Assembly: GCA_009699205.1 (NCBI GenBank)
Contig: WLOP01000007.1
Coordinates: forward strand, 1 to 64,000
Origin: Actinomycetota bacterium
Lineage (GTDB): Bacteria; Actinomycetota; Actinomycetes; Nanopelagicales; Nanopelagicaceae
Length of the DNA: 64,000 nt
Reading direction: 5' to 3'
Of this stretch, positions 45,610 through 54,303 are shown piece by piece. The position numbers were made by a program, and so were the translations under genes. Every line of letters begins with the position of its first letter. The first letter of the stretch is position 1. A model generated the notes under the pieces. It was not told the DNA's origin. It saw only the letters and a list, made by a program, of their open reading frames with translations, and ran no database searches.

Positions 45610-46005
45610 GTGGCTGCAGCTAAGAAATCTGCTCCAAAGCGTCGCAAGAAGGCCGCTGCTAAGGCAGTAGCACCAAAGCGTCGTAAGAAGGCCGCTGCTA
45701 AGAAAGCAGTAGCACCAAAGAAGCGCAAGAAGGCAGCTGCCAAGAAGGCAGCTCCAAAGAAGCGCAAGAAGGCCGCTGCTAAGAAAGCAGCTCCAAAGCG
45801 CCGTAAGAAGGCAGCTGCTAAGAAAGCAGCTCCAAAGAAGCGCAAGAAGGCAGCTGCTAAGAAAGCAGCTCCAAAGAAGCGCAAGAAGGCAGCTGCTAAG
45901 AAAGCAGCTCCAAAGAAGCGCAAGAAGGCCGCTAAGAAGGCTGTTGCAGCTCCTGCTGCAGCTCCAAAGAAGCGTCGTCGTAAGAAGGCAGTTGCTGCCA
46001 AGTAA
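45610..46005 (+). CDS. histone H1-like Lys/Ala/Pro repeat protein
   Basis: This 131-residue, extremely basic protein is made almost wholly of the repeat KKAAAKKAAPKKRK with small variations, ending in an AAPAAAPKKRRRKK block. It resembles the C-terminal tails of actinobacterial HupB and of eukaryotic H1, but there is no HU body, so it should bind DNA non-specifically and compact the nucleoid. The codons repeat too, making the gene an internal tandem repeat prone to length change. The start is GTG at 45610, with GGAG 6 bases upstream; the TTG at 45598 lacks such a site. It is monocistronic with a strong terminator. Confidence 0.85.
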   Translation: MAAAKKSAPKRRKKAAAKAVAPKRRKKAAAKKAVAPKKRKKAAAKKAAPKKRKKAAAKKAAPKRRKKAAAKKAAPKKRKKAAAKKAAPKKRKKAAAKKAAPKKRKKAAKKAVAAPAAAPKKRRRKKAVAAK

Positions 46006-46012
46006 CGACATT

Positions 46013-46048
46013 AAAAAGACCCGCCACGAAAGTGGCGGGTCTTTTTTA
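46013..46048 (+). terminator. rho-independent terminator
   Basis: A stem with arms AAAAAGACCCGCCAC and GTGGCGGGTCTTTTT closes on a GAAA loop and runs into six T. It ends the histone-like gene and, being A-rich on the other side, could also stop the convergent marR gene. Confidence 0.95.
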
Positions 46049-46067
46049 TTTAATAATCTTTTTATTG

Positions 46068-46556
46068 CTACTGATTTTCACTCACATCTTTGCGAAGTTG
46101 GCTACTAACTTTTTCAAATATTGAAGCAAGAGCAACTTGGTCGGCCTTGCTTAAATGATCAACAAATCTTGCTCGCACACTTGCCACATGATCTGGGGCG
46201 GCAGCCACTATCGCCTTCCAGCCCTTAGCTGTCATGACCGCGAAATATCCTCTCTTATCTACAGGACATGCCTCGCGCTTTACCCATCCGGCTTTTTCCA
46301 TCACTTTCATACGGTGAGAAAGACGCGAGCGCGAGAGCATCGCTATATCTGCCAACTCGCTCATCCGCATGCGCCGTTCGGGAGCATCGCTCAATTGAGC
46401 CAAAATCTCGTAGTCGGACATAGATAAATCATGCTCTTCGAGGTCTAAATCAAGGGCCTCGAGTAAGCGCCTGCTAGCAACAATGTAATTGCGCCAGGCC
46501 TTCATTTCGGTAGGGGTCAGCCAGGCAGGAGCCGTCGCCTTGTTATGTCGTACCAT
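46068..46556 (-). CDS. MarR-family transcriptional regulator
   Basis: This 162-residue winged-helix dimer repressor has its DNA-binding part at about 48-115 (DYEILAQLSDAPERRMRMSELA, RSRLSHRMKVMEKAGWV, VDKRGYFAVMTAKG). N- and C-terminal helices would form the dimer. It is divergent from the M13 peptidase gene across 59 bases and may control it, as MarR proteins often regulate a divergent neighbour. TACACT lies exactly 6 bases before its ATG, so it is probably leaderless. The ligand is unknown. Confidence 0.86.
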   Translation of the reverse strand: MVRHNKATAPAWLTPTEMKAWRNYIVASRRLLEALDLDLEEHDLSMSDYEILAQLSDAPERRMRMSELADIAMLSRSRLSHRMKVMEKAGWVKREACPVDKRGYFAVMTAKGWKAIVAAAPDHVASVRARFVDHLSKADQVALASIFEKVSSQLRKDVSENQ

Positions 46557-46562
46557 TGGGAC

Positions 46563-46568
46563 AGTGTA
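46563..46568 (-). promoter_or_regulatory. -10 box of marR (leaderless)
   Basis: TACACT on the minus strand is followed by GTCCCA and the ATG at 46556. Confidence 0.5.
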
Positions 46569-46615
46569 GCCAACAGTTGAATCTTCAACTAGTTGCTTGA
46601 GCCCAATGTTTAGGA

Positions 46616-48586
46616 ATGAGTGGAAGCGCCATGAAGAGTGGAATCGATAAGAGCCATATTGACTCGCAATTTCGCCCCCAGGATGATCTCTTCCGCTTTA
46701 TGAATGGCGTGTGGTTGGCAACCTCTGAGATTCCTGCAGATCGAGCAGCCGATGGTGCCTTCTATTGGTTACGAGATCAATCAGAGAAGCAGGTTCGAGA
46801 GATTATTGAAAGCACCGCTAGCGCACCTGCAGAAGCGGGAAGTGTTGCTCGCAAAATCGGTGACCTCTATCGCTCATTTATGGATGAAGCTCGGGCGCAA
46901 GAATTGGGCATCTCCCCCATCGCCTCAGATTTAAAGCTAGCGCAATCGATTTCTAACCGAGAAGAATTCCTCACAGTCTTAGGAACGTTAGAAGAGGCCG
47001 GGCTTGGTGGACTTTTCTACGGATATATCACGACAGATAATAAGAAATCCGATGAGAACATTCTCTACTTTGGACAATCTGGTCTCAGCCTGCCCGATGA
47101 GGCGTATTACCGAGAAGATGAATATGCCCCCATCCGTGAAGGCCTGCTTGCTCATATCGAAAAGATGTTCTCCTTAGCCAATCTTGAAAATGGGGCTTCG
47201 CTGGCCAAGCTAATTCTCGAGTTAGAGACCGAGTTGGCAAGCCACCATTGGGATCAAGTCCGAGATCGCGATGCAACCTTGACCTATAACAAATTTACCT
47301 TTGCACAATTGGCGGAAATTTCAGCGGGATTTGATTGGCAAGCGTGGAATTCTGGGGCGCAAGTTCCCACTCAGGTCATGGCCAATATCGTGGTGCGCCA
47401 ACCTTCATTTTTCACAGGGCTAGGGAAAATGCTCGCAGCCTTCGACCTCGACAAGTGGCGCGCATGGCTGACATGGCAAGTGCTCACCGGTTCGGCCTCC
47501 TATCTCAACTCAGAGCTAGTCAATGAGAATTTCAATTTTTATGGCACCACCCTTTCTGGAGTTCCACAATTAAAGGAGCGCTGGAAGCGAGGCGTGGGGT
47601 TGGTAGAAGGTTCCCTTGGCGAGGCAGTCGGTGAGCTCTATGTGGCAAAGCATTTCCCCCCTGCAGCAAAAGCCCGCATGGTGCAACTGGTTTCCAATCT
47701 CATCGAAGCATATCGAGTCGATATTCACGCTCTCGATTGGATGAGCGCCGATACCAAGGTTAAGGCGCTAGATAAACTCAACAAGTTCACGCCGAAAATT
47801 GGCTATCCAGATAAATGGCGTGATTACTCATCTTTGGCGATTTCTAGTGATGAGTTGATAACCAACCTCAAGGCGATTTCCCGCTTTGCTCGAGATTTTG
47901 AATATGCAAAAATCGGAAAGCCAGTTGATCGCAGCGAATGGTTTATGACCCCGCAGACCGTCAACGCTTATTACAACCCTGGCATGAACGAGATTGTTTT
48001 CCCTGCCGCTATTTTGCAGCCCCCTTTCTTTGATCTCGATTCCGATGATGCCGCTAACTACGGCGGAATCGGCGCAGTTATTGGCCACGAAATCGGCCAT
48101 GGCTTCGATGATCAAGGCGCAAAATATGATGGAGATGGCAACCTCAACGACTGGTGGAGCGATAGCGATCGAGTCGAGTTCGAAAAACGCTCCAAGAAAT
48201 TAATCGAGCAATACGATGCGCTCTCTCCAGAGGAAACTCCTGGATCACATGTAAATGGCGCTCTCACTATTGGTGAAAATATCGGAGACTTGGGCGGGCT
48301 TACTATCGCTCACAAAGCTTACGAAATTTCCCTAGGCGGTAAAGCTGCTCCAGAACTCGATGGCTTTAGCGGTTTCCAACGCCTCTTCTTGGGATGGGCT
48401 CAAGTGTGGCGCACCAAGATTCGCCCCGAAGAGACAAAACGTCGCTTGGCAACTGACCCACACTCACCTGCAGAATTTCGTTGCAACCAAGTAATAGCCA
48501 ACCTCAATGAATATTACGAAGCGTTCGACGTGAAAGAAGGCGACAAACTTTGGCGCGACCCGGCTGAGCGAGTGCGCATTTGGTAA
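46616..48586 (+). CDS. M13-family zinc metallopeptidase (PepO-like)
   Basis: This 656-residue oligopeptidase of the neprilysin family has the zinc site in VIGHEIGHGFDDQG (two His and the catalytic Glu), with the third ligand Glu in ENIGDLGGL. NAYYNPGMNEIVFPAAILQPPFF is the substrate-binding stretch of the family. The N-terminal M13_N domain spans about 20-390. There is no signal peptide or membrane anchor, unlike many relatives, so it likely degrades peptides in the cytoplasm or leaves by another route. The start is ATG at 46616; an in-frame Met five codons later is possible. It overlaps tgt by 7 bases. Confidence 0.92.
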   Translation: MSGSAMKSGIDKSHIDSQFRPQDDLFRFMNGVWLATSEIPADRAADGAFYWLRDQSEKQVREIIESTASAPAEAGSVARKIGDLYRSFMDEARAQELGISPIASDLKLAQSISNREEFLTVLGTLEEAGLGGLFYGYITTDNKKSDENILYFGQSGLSLPDEAYYREDEYAPIREGLLAHIEKMFSLANLENGASLAKLILELETELASHHWDQVRDRDATLTYNKFTFAQLAEISAGFDWQAWNSGAQVPTQVMANIVVRQPSFFTGLGKMLAAFDLDKWRAWLTWQVLTGSASYLNSELVNENFNFYGTTLSGVPQLKERWKRGVGLVEGSLGEAVGELYVAKHFPPAAKARMVQLVSNLIEAYRVDIHALDWMSADTKVKALDKLNKFTPKIGYPDKWRDYSSLAISSDELITNLKAISRFARDFEYAKIGKPVDRSEWFMTPQTVNAYYNPGMNEIVFPAAILQPPFFDLDSDDAANYGGIGAVIGHEIGHGFDDQGAKYDGDGNLNDWWSDSDRVEFEKRSKKLIEQYDALSPEETPGSHVNGALTIGENIGDLGGLTIAHKAYEISLGGKAAPELDGFSGFQRLFLGWAQVWRTKIRPEETKRRLATDPHSPAEFRCNQVIANLNEYYEAFDVKEGDKLWRDPAERVRIW

Positions 48587-49830
48587 AGAGTTCGTTCTCA
48601 TTCGACATTACCTCGGAGATATCCCCGGGTAATGGCGCACGAGCACGCACTGGCCGAATCACTACTCCTCATGGAGTTATTGAAACGCCAGCCTTTATAC
48701 CTGTAGGCACTAAGGCAACTGTTAAATCAGTTCTACCTGAATCTATGAAAGATCTTGGCGCGCAAGCAATATTGGCCAATGCCTACCATCTCTATTTACA
48801 GCCCGGTGCCGATATCTTGGAGGAAGCTGGCGGTCTTTCGACATTTATGAATTGGACTGGCCCCACTTTTACCGATAGCGGAGGATTTCAAGTTCTCTCA
48901 CTTGGCGTGGGGTTCAAGAAAGTATTGGCCATGGATGCAACAACATTTCGCCGCGATGATGTGATTGCTCATAATAAAGAACGGCTTGCCCACGTTGACG
49001 ACGATGGCGTGACCTTCAAATCTCACCTCGATGGATCGATGCATCGCTTCACCCCAGAGGTATCGATGCAGGTCCAACATAAAATCGGCGCTGACATCAT
49101 CTTCGCCTTCGATGAATGCACGACGCTCCATAACACTCGCGGCTATCAAGAGGGGGCGATAGAGCGCACATCAGCCTGGGCGACGCGATGTCTTGATGAA
49201 CATTACAAATTGACGCAAGAGCGCGTTAAAAGCCCATATCAGGCTCTTTTTGGGGTCATCCAGGGCGCGCAATACGAAGACTTGCGACGAATGGCAGCTA
49301 AAGATTTAGGTTTCAAACAATCATCAGGAATTTCATTTGATGGCTTCGGCATTGGCGGCGCGCTAGATAAAGGCGCCCTTGGGCAAATTGTGGGATGGGT
49401 CAACGAAGAGCTGCCCCGTGAAAAGCCCAAGCATCTACTTGGAATTGGTGCACCAGAGGACCTCTTCGTGGGGGTCGAAGCGGGTATCGATACTTTTGAC
49501 TGTGTTCTAGCTTCTCGAATCGCCCGTACATCTGCGGTATATACACGGACTGGGCGATTTAATATTTCCAATGCGACCTATAAACGTCAATTTGTACCGA
49601 TTGATGACAGTTGCGATTGCTATACCTGCACTCATTACACCAGGGCTTACCTGCACCATTTATTCCGCGGTAAAGAAATATTGGCCGCGACTTTGGCAAC
49701 GATTCATAATGAACGCTTTATCGTCGGCCTAGTAGATCAGATGCGCCACAGTCTTCGTGATGGAACATTTGTCGAACTTAAAGAAGAATTTATGGCTCAC
49801 TACACTTTTAAGCCAGTAGCCGGTCACTAA
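48580..49830 (+). CDS. tgt: queuine/preQ1 tRNA-guanine transglycosylase
   Basis: This 416-residue enzyme swaps guanine 34 of GUN-anticodon tRNAs for a queuosine precursor. Motifs include TPHGVIETPAFIPVGTKATVK, TDSGGFQVLSL, VIQGAQYEDLR, FDGFGIGG, and FDCV for the nucleophile Asp. The C-terminal zinc site CDCYTCTHYTRAYLHH is complete. The only plausible start near the conserved region is TTG at 48580, which overlaps the M13 gene by 7 bases. No other queuosine genes are in the window, so precursor salvage or synthesis must be encoded elsewhere. Confidence 0.92.
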   Translation: MVKSSFSFDITSEISPGNGARARTGRITTPHGVIETPAFIPVGTKATVKSVLPESMKDLGAQAILANAYHLYLQPGADILEEAGGLSTFMNWTGPTFTDSGGFQVLSLGVGFKKVLAMDATTFRRDDVIAHNKERLAHVDDDGVTFKSHLDGSMHRFTPEVSMQVQHKIGADIIFAFDECTTLHNTRGYQEGAIERTSAWATRCLDEHYKLTQERVKSPYQALFGVIQGAQYEDLRRMAAKDLGFKQSSGISFDGFGIGGALDKGALGQIVGWVNEELPREKPKHLLGIGAPEDLFVGVEAGIDTFDCVLASRIARTSAVYTRTGRFNISNATYKRQFVPIDDSCDCYTCTHYTRAYLHHLFRGKEILAATLATIHNERFIVGLVDQMRHSLRDGTFVELKEEFMAHYTFKPVAGH

Positions 49831-49836
49831 GATTTC

Positions 49837-51369
49837 TTAAGGCGCAATAGCTAACGTAATCGTCCTTGTAACTGGAGCATAGGTAACTGCACTATCTGCC
49901 GGACTGTCACCATACTCAACGATATAGCCCATGTAATGGTCTTCCCAACCGTTTTCAGAGAAGTTATTCCAAAGGCCGTTATCTCCTGCCAGCATTTGTA
50001 AGGCGGGCTCGTTAAAAGCTCCGCAGTCGGAACCGTAACAATTAGGTTCGTTTCCATTCCAAGCAGCATACGTTGCCGATGCAGAGTAATTGGAAAACAG
50101 AACGTTGTATTCGGGAGCGCGATCATCTGCCCAGACCCAACTACCTTGACTGCTTCGATCGCTACCTCCTAGCCATACTTGCTGGCCGCCGACCTTTTGG
50201 TTGATATAGGCATTTTCCTCCGCAGTGGTTACGGTAGCAAAGTAACCACAGAGTCCATTGAATGAATATGGACATGAATTCCGAGATGAATTAAGGCCAG
50301 TTGAAATTATATCTCCACGTAAATTGCCAGAGTATGAAATCGAAGAACCAGTGATTGCATTAAAGGCACCCAACCAAGTGACTGAATCTTCAACCCACTG
50401 GTAATAATGGCCGTTCTCTGGGTTAAAGGCGATGTTGGCATCAGATGATGACCCGGTATCAGAAACCGTTGTAGCAATTGTTGGCGATCCAGAACAACCA
50501 GTAGGGTCATACATCATTGAATCGAGAGCTTGATTTATCGCAGTAGGTGAACCTACAAATCCAATTTCGGTTGCACTCAGACCAAGTGGATCTTGGTAGC
50601 CAAGGACAGTACTTAATCCTGGAATTGCATCATCGATAAATAAGAGGCCGCACGAAGCTACTGCCACAATGCGCACATCATTTCTGTAACCCGAAATCTC
50701 GAGTATGTCTTGAGAAGCGGACGTAAGGGCAAGATTTACATTGAGAAGTGAATTGGTGATTGGGACGTCTCCGCCATCGCCACCTAAGGAAGTTGCTCCA
50801 CCGACATTTACTCTCGTTTCTAAAGTCATTTTATAGACAGAGTCAGCCGTTGCTGCGGAGTGCAAAATAGTCAAAGTGAAACCTGTTGCCGACACATCAG
50901 AAGTTGAAAAAGCCCCGCCAGATGCTGGTTTAGTGAAAGCTGACGCACTGCCGACGCCATCGGCAACTGTGAAGTAGACGTAAGGAGTGTCTTGGGTTCC
51001 GCGTGAATCGAGATTGAGTTTGGTGTTACTGCTCTCGCCATAAAATGAAAATATGAAGTCGTTTCCAGAACATGCTGCGGGTATACCTGCAACCGTGACG
51101 CTTGATAGATAGAAGGATCCATCTCCTTCAACATTTGTAAAGGATGAATGTGGAGTAATCGTCAAGGTTTCGCCTTCGGAGCAAGAAACAGTTTGAGCAA
51201 CGCCTTGGCCGAATTCCACTGGTCCAGAGTTAATATTTATATTCGCTGCCAGAGTTGCACCTAGGCCAATGAGGGCGGCGAGAAAACTACATCCAAGCAG
51301 GACTTTAATTGACTTCTGATTGATTGGATGAAACTTCTTTCTAGAAGTTAGGTCGAGTATTGTTTTCAT
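49837..51369 (-). CDS. surface protein, LAANI/FGQGVAQT module plus C-type lectin domain
   Basis: The protein has 510 residues. The N-terminal export segment ends GATLAANI, then INSGPVEFGQGVAQT and the family beta domain with CSEGETLTITP, AACSGNDF and FYGESSNTK. A middle region (about 190-290) is followed by a C-type-lectin-like domain (about 310-495). Its telltale order is GHYYQWVEDSVTW, FATVTTAEENAYI, VWLGGSD, GSWVWADD, WNGNEPNC and LWNNFSENGW, ending in the YIVEYG strand. It may bind glycans or proteins at the cell surface. It starts 8 bases after the stop of the neighbouring family member, so the two form an operon. Confidence 0.75.
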   Translation of the reverse strand: MKTILDLTSRKKFHPINQKSIKVLLGCSFLAALIGLGATLAANININSGPVEFGQGVAQTVSCSEGETLTITPHSSFTNVEGDGSFYLSSVTVAGIPAACSGNDFIFSFYGESSNTKLNLDSRGTQDTPYVYFTVADGVGSASAFTKPASGGAFSTSDVSATGFTLTILHSAATADSVYKMTLETRVNVGGATSLGGDGGDVPITNSLLNVNLALTSASQDILEISGYRNDVRIVAVASCGLLFIDDAIPGLSTVLGYQDPLGLSATEIGFVGSPTAINQALDSMMYDPTGCSGSPTIATTVSDTGSSSDANIAFNPENGHYYQWVEDSVTWLGAFNAITGSSISYSGNLRGDIISTGLNSSRNSCPYSFNGLCGYFATVTTAEENAYINQKVGGQQVWLGGSDRSSQGSWVWADDRAPEYNVLFSNYSASATYAAWNGNEPNCYGSDCGAFNEPALQMLAGDNGLWNNFSENGWEDHYMGYIVEYGDSPADSAVTYAPVTRTITLAIAP

Positions 51370-51377
51370 AGGTGCAT

Positions 51378-52832
51378 CTACCCAAACGCCCTGATTGGTC
51401 GAGTCTTAAAGCCCCAAGTGCGAACTTCGGGACTGCAGACCAAAGTGCTCCCAGGAGGAGTGCCATACCAACATTGGTAGGCCGTACTACTCACGTCGTA
51501 ATCTGAGGAACTCCAGTAATTCAATTGAGTGAATCCACCTATAGTCGCTCTTAAGGGATACATAAGTTCTAATTCATCCAACGATGGCGCAAACCAATCG
51601 GCAGTTGAGTTGGGGCTTACATATGCATCAGATGCTGGCCCGACACCGGCGCTGCAATTGTCGATGAGATTTTGAGTGTTGGTTGCGCCATCTCCGATAG
51701 CGATCAACATTGCGAAGGTATCGGTGTGGCCATCTTTTAACGTGCAGAAAATAGGAGTGTCAATGGCCGCGGGGGCTGCCTCTAAATAGGTCCAACCAGC
51801 ATATTCTGCAGCTGAATCCACGTAGAAAACTTTTCCTCCCCCTGGTCCCACGTCGCCGACAATGCACGTGCCGCCTTGCGCGCAACTTAATTCTGAGTTC
51901 ACCGTTACATACAGGTGCTCTGTTGAGGTAGTTCCATCTGCAGCAGTTACCGTGAAAGTAATTGTTCTGGTATCTCCAGGTGTAATTGATCCTGTCCCAC
52001 TAATGCCTGACACTACGGCGCCAGAATCGTTAGGTGTAGCTACCAAGGCAAGGGATGTTGCGTAGTCAACGGTCAGCGTTGATCCCACTGTTGTCGATTG
52101 TCCGTTTACTGTAAGCGTTGATAAAGAGGTGTCGGATGAAAGCAGAACTGGCGGGGCTACCGGCGCGGTTTCGCCAGTCTCGATTAGAATCTTGTAAATC
52201 TCGGTGGCATCTGGAATTGGGAAGTTCACATCTGGAGCGTCACTTCCATAGCAATCTGCACCTATTTGAACTGTGAAACTTCCATTTATTTCTGACGAAT
52301 TTCCTGTGGCATCACTTACGTCGTAATATGCATAGCTCCCCACTGTTGACGCAGCAAATGGTGTGTCAGTCCCGTCGTAATGAATAACGAGCTGAGTGCC
52401 GTACCCCACTTGCGCGGCAATGCTCTCGTTGTAGCAAGCGCCATAAAGAGTAAATGGTCGATCAGGATTTTCTGCATTGCTCTCGGGCAGGGCCTTGATA
52501 GTAAAGTCCACTCCGTTGCAACCTTCGGGAATATTGCTCACCGTAATTGAGGTCATGCGAAAACTTCCAGCACCAGACTCATTGAAAAAAGTTGATTGGG
52601 GGGTAATTGTTAAGGAAGGATTTGAGCCACCGCATGCAACAGTTTGACTAATCCCTTGCCCGAATTCCACTGGTCCAGAGTTAATATTTATATTCGCAGC
52701 AAGAGTCGAACTGAGCCCAATAGCGACTGCGAGAAATCCAATTCCTAGCGCGAACTTCTTGGATTTCTTCGACTTTTTGGAGTTAGCGGAGAAGTGAGAG
52801 TTATTGGATTTTTCAAAATCAAAAACAGACAT
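51378..52832 (-). CDS. surface protein, LAANI/FGQGVAQT module plus cadherin-like and Lcl/DUF1566-like domains
   Basis: The protein has 484 residues. A long Lys/Ser-rich N-terminus (KKSKKSKKF) precedes the hydrophobic segment ending SSTLAANI, then INSGPVEFGQGISQT. The family module runs to about residue 225 (PEGCNGVDF, YKILIETGE). A cadherin-like beta-sandwich repeat follows (about 230-320, LSTLTVNGQSTTVGSTLTVDY). The C-terminal domain (about 325-484) has GDVGPGGGKVFYVD, ADWFAPSLDEL and NYWSSSDYD, typical of the Lcl/DUF1566 domain seen in collagen-binding adhesins. It is the first gene of a two-gene operon with the lectin member. Adhesion is a reasonable guess. Confidence 0.75.
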   Translation of the reverse strand: MSVFDFEKSNNSHFSANSKKSKKSKKFALGIGFLAVAIGLSSTLAANININSGPVEFGQGISQTVACGGSNPSLTITPQSTFFNESGAGSFRMTSITVSNIPEGCNGVDFTIKALPESNAENPDRPFTLYGACYNESIAAQVGYGTQLVIHYDGTDTPFAASTVGSYAYYDVSDATGNSSEINGSFTVQIGADCYGSDAPDVNFPIPDATEIYKILIETGETAPVAPPVLLSSDTSLSTLTVNGQSTTVGSTLTVDYATSLALVATPNDSGAVVSGISGTGSITPGDTRTITFTVTAADGTTSTEHLYVTVNSELSCAQGGTCIVGDVGPGGGKVFYVDSAAEYAGWTYLEAAPAAIDTPIFCTLKDGHTDTFAMLIAIGDGATNTQNLIDNCSAGVGPASDAYVSPNSTADWFAPSLDELELMYPLRATIGGFTQLNYWSSSDYDVSSTAYQCWYGTPPGSTLVCSPEVRTWGFKTRPIRAFG

Positions 52833-52990
52833 TCACCGCTCCTTTCCCTTAGGTGCCCCAGCCAAATCAAGCCAAAGTTCACGCATAAGGCTCCTCTGAG
52901 GAAGAGAAAGGGTCAATCTTGAGGTTGGGAAAACCATACATTTTGGAGCGTTTAACTCCTTTTTGGGTGCCTTGACTACCCTTACCTTCC

Positions 52991-53608
52991 ATGGGAACCG
53001 ATAGAGCTGGCTTGCGCCACATCGTGGCCATTACATCGGAATTGGCTCGCTCGTCGATTCATGGCCAAACAAGCCTTAATCGGACACTTGCACTTGCGTC
53101 CGAATTTGATTCGGAATTTCTCATTGCCGGTGAAAAAAGTTTTGTGACTGATTTCGCCAATGCAATTATTTGTAATGTGAACGATCCTAAAGATTTTGCA
53201 GAAGCGATTGTTGATCTTGATCTCCGCATTCACGCTATAGCAATTCACGATGCATGCAGGCCACTCACTCGCACCGAGCAAGTGAAAAACGCCATAGCTG
53301 CCTTTTCGAAAGATGTAGATGGTGTTCGGCCCACTATTGATTTCACCGAAACTTTAAAGTTCGTTGATAGCAATTCTGTGATCGAAGAAACCCTAGATCG
53401 TTCAAGTGTTAGACGCGTTTCAACTCCCGAAATTATCCGACTCTCTGCCATAGATATTAAAGGAGAAGACTCTGGTTGGTTTGTAACGCTGACTGCTAGC
53501 GCCAAACTTCTCGACATTCCAGGAGACCCAGAAGCTTTACGGATAAATAGCGCAGATGACATTGCTTTGCTTGAATCATTTGCACATTGGAGAAAGAGCG
53601 CCTCTTAG
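52991..53608 (+). CDS. degenerate IspD-like paralogue, probably not a cytidylyltransferase
   Basis: The protein has 205 residues. The overall order follows IspD, but key residues are changed. The CTP-binding glycine loop (LAAGxGxR in the neighbour) is replaced around residues 12-24 by ITSELARSSIHG. HDGARP has become HDACRP (86-91) and TPQ has become STPE (144-147). The C-terminal INSADDIALLESF still resembles the family. It therefore has the fold but lacks the usual nucleotide grip, and may be a regulatory or partner subunit or a drifting duplicate. It is convergent with the intact ispD, the two overlapping by 4 bases. Upstream 52833-52990 shows no clear element. Confidence 0.6.
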   Translation: MGTDRAGLRHIVAITSELARSSIHGQTSLNRTLALASEFDSEFLIAGEKSFVTDFANAIICNVNDPKDFAEAIVDLDLRIHAIAIHDACRPLTRTEQVKNAIAAFSKDVDGVRPTIDFTETLKFVDSNSVIEETLDRSSVRRVSTPEIIRLSAIDIKGEDSGWFVTLTASAKLLDIPGDPEALRINSADDIALLESFAHWRKSAS

Positions 53609-54303
53609 CCAAGCAAAAGTGTTTGAGCGATATGCAAATCTTCTGCGTAGGTGATTTTTATATTACTTGCTTCACCCTTGACGGCCACACTCTTGGTTTG
53701 AGGGTAATAACGCTCCATGCAAGCCGCTGTATCTGTTCCGACAAAGTCATCGCGCTTGGCTTGAAGGTATGCATCTAGAACTTCTTTGCCTCGAAAAGCT
53801 TGTGGAGTTTGAACTCGGACAAGTTTCCTTTCCGTTCGAATATCAATCTCACGCTGATCCACTGCGATAGCAGGTAGCGCTCCTCCATGCTCATGCGCAG
53901 TCGACGCCACGGTGTGAAAAAGCTCGCTGGAAGCTAATGGGCGCGCACCATCGTGAATAACAACCACATTTACACTGCCCTCTTTAATCGCTGATGCTAG
54001 GTATTCAAGTGCGTTGTACTCAGACTCATGGCGAGTTTTGCCGCCATCGACAAATTCAATCTCCAGCTCTGGAACTTCCTTATCCAAAAGCTCTATTGCA
54101 ATCTCTTTGTCGAGCGGATTAATGACCAAAATCGTCCGTGGATCATTGAAACTTTCCACAGCGTTTTTGAGCGATCGAGAAATCACTGCGGCACCATCTA
54201 ATTCAAGCCAAACTTTGTTGGTGCTGTGACCAAAGCGCGAACCTGTTCCGGCAGCAAGCAGAACAACTGCCACTCGCATTTGCTTATCCATGGGTGATGA
54301 CAT
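53605..54303 (-). CDS. ispD: 2-C-methyl-D-erythritol 4-phosphate cytidylyltransferase
   Basis: This 232-residue enzyme of the MEP isoprenoid pathway joins CTP and MEP to give CDP-methylerythritol. The nucleotide loop LAAGTGSRF (16-24, R23) and K30 are intact, followed by GGKTRHES, HDGARP (117-122), TPQ (166-168), TDTAACMER and NIKITYAEDL. Other sugar-alcohol cytidylyltransferases (TarI-like) share the fold, but the neighbour argues for MEP. The ATG shares one base with the stop of the upstream reductase-like gene (TAATG), indicating coupling. An internal Met at residue 5 or 9 could be the true start. Confidence 0.8.
   Translation of the reverse strand: MSSPMDKQMRVAVVLLAAGTGSRFGHSTNKVWLELDGAAVISRSLKNAVESFNDPRTILVINPLDKEIAIELLDKEVPELEIEFVDGGKTRHESEYNALEYLASAIKEGSVNVVVIHDGARPLASSELFHTVASTAHEHGGALPAIAVDQREIDIRTERKLVRVQTPQAFRGKEVLDAYLQAKRDDFVGTDTAACMERYYPQTKSVAVKGEASNIKITYAEDLHIAQTLLLG

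Noticed and set aside
45610-46005. CRISPR-like or satellite repeat array
   Set aside because: The periodic DNA repeats are codons of a Lys/Ala/Pro repeat protein in an intact frame with a ribosome-binding site and terminator; there are no unique spacers.
45331-46011. Long minus-strand reading frames rich in Leu/Cys/Ser or Ala/Phe opposite the histone-like gene
   Set aside because: They are mirror images of the Lys/Ala repeat codons; no ribosome-binding site, and they span the MFS stop and the promoter of the real gene.
53605-54303. Ribitol-phosphate cytidylyltransferase (TarI) for wall teichoic acid
   Set aside because: The fold is compatible, but the coupled reductase-like gene is not a TarJ-type zinc alcohol dehydrogenase and no teichoic acid genes are near; IspD is the simpler reading.
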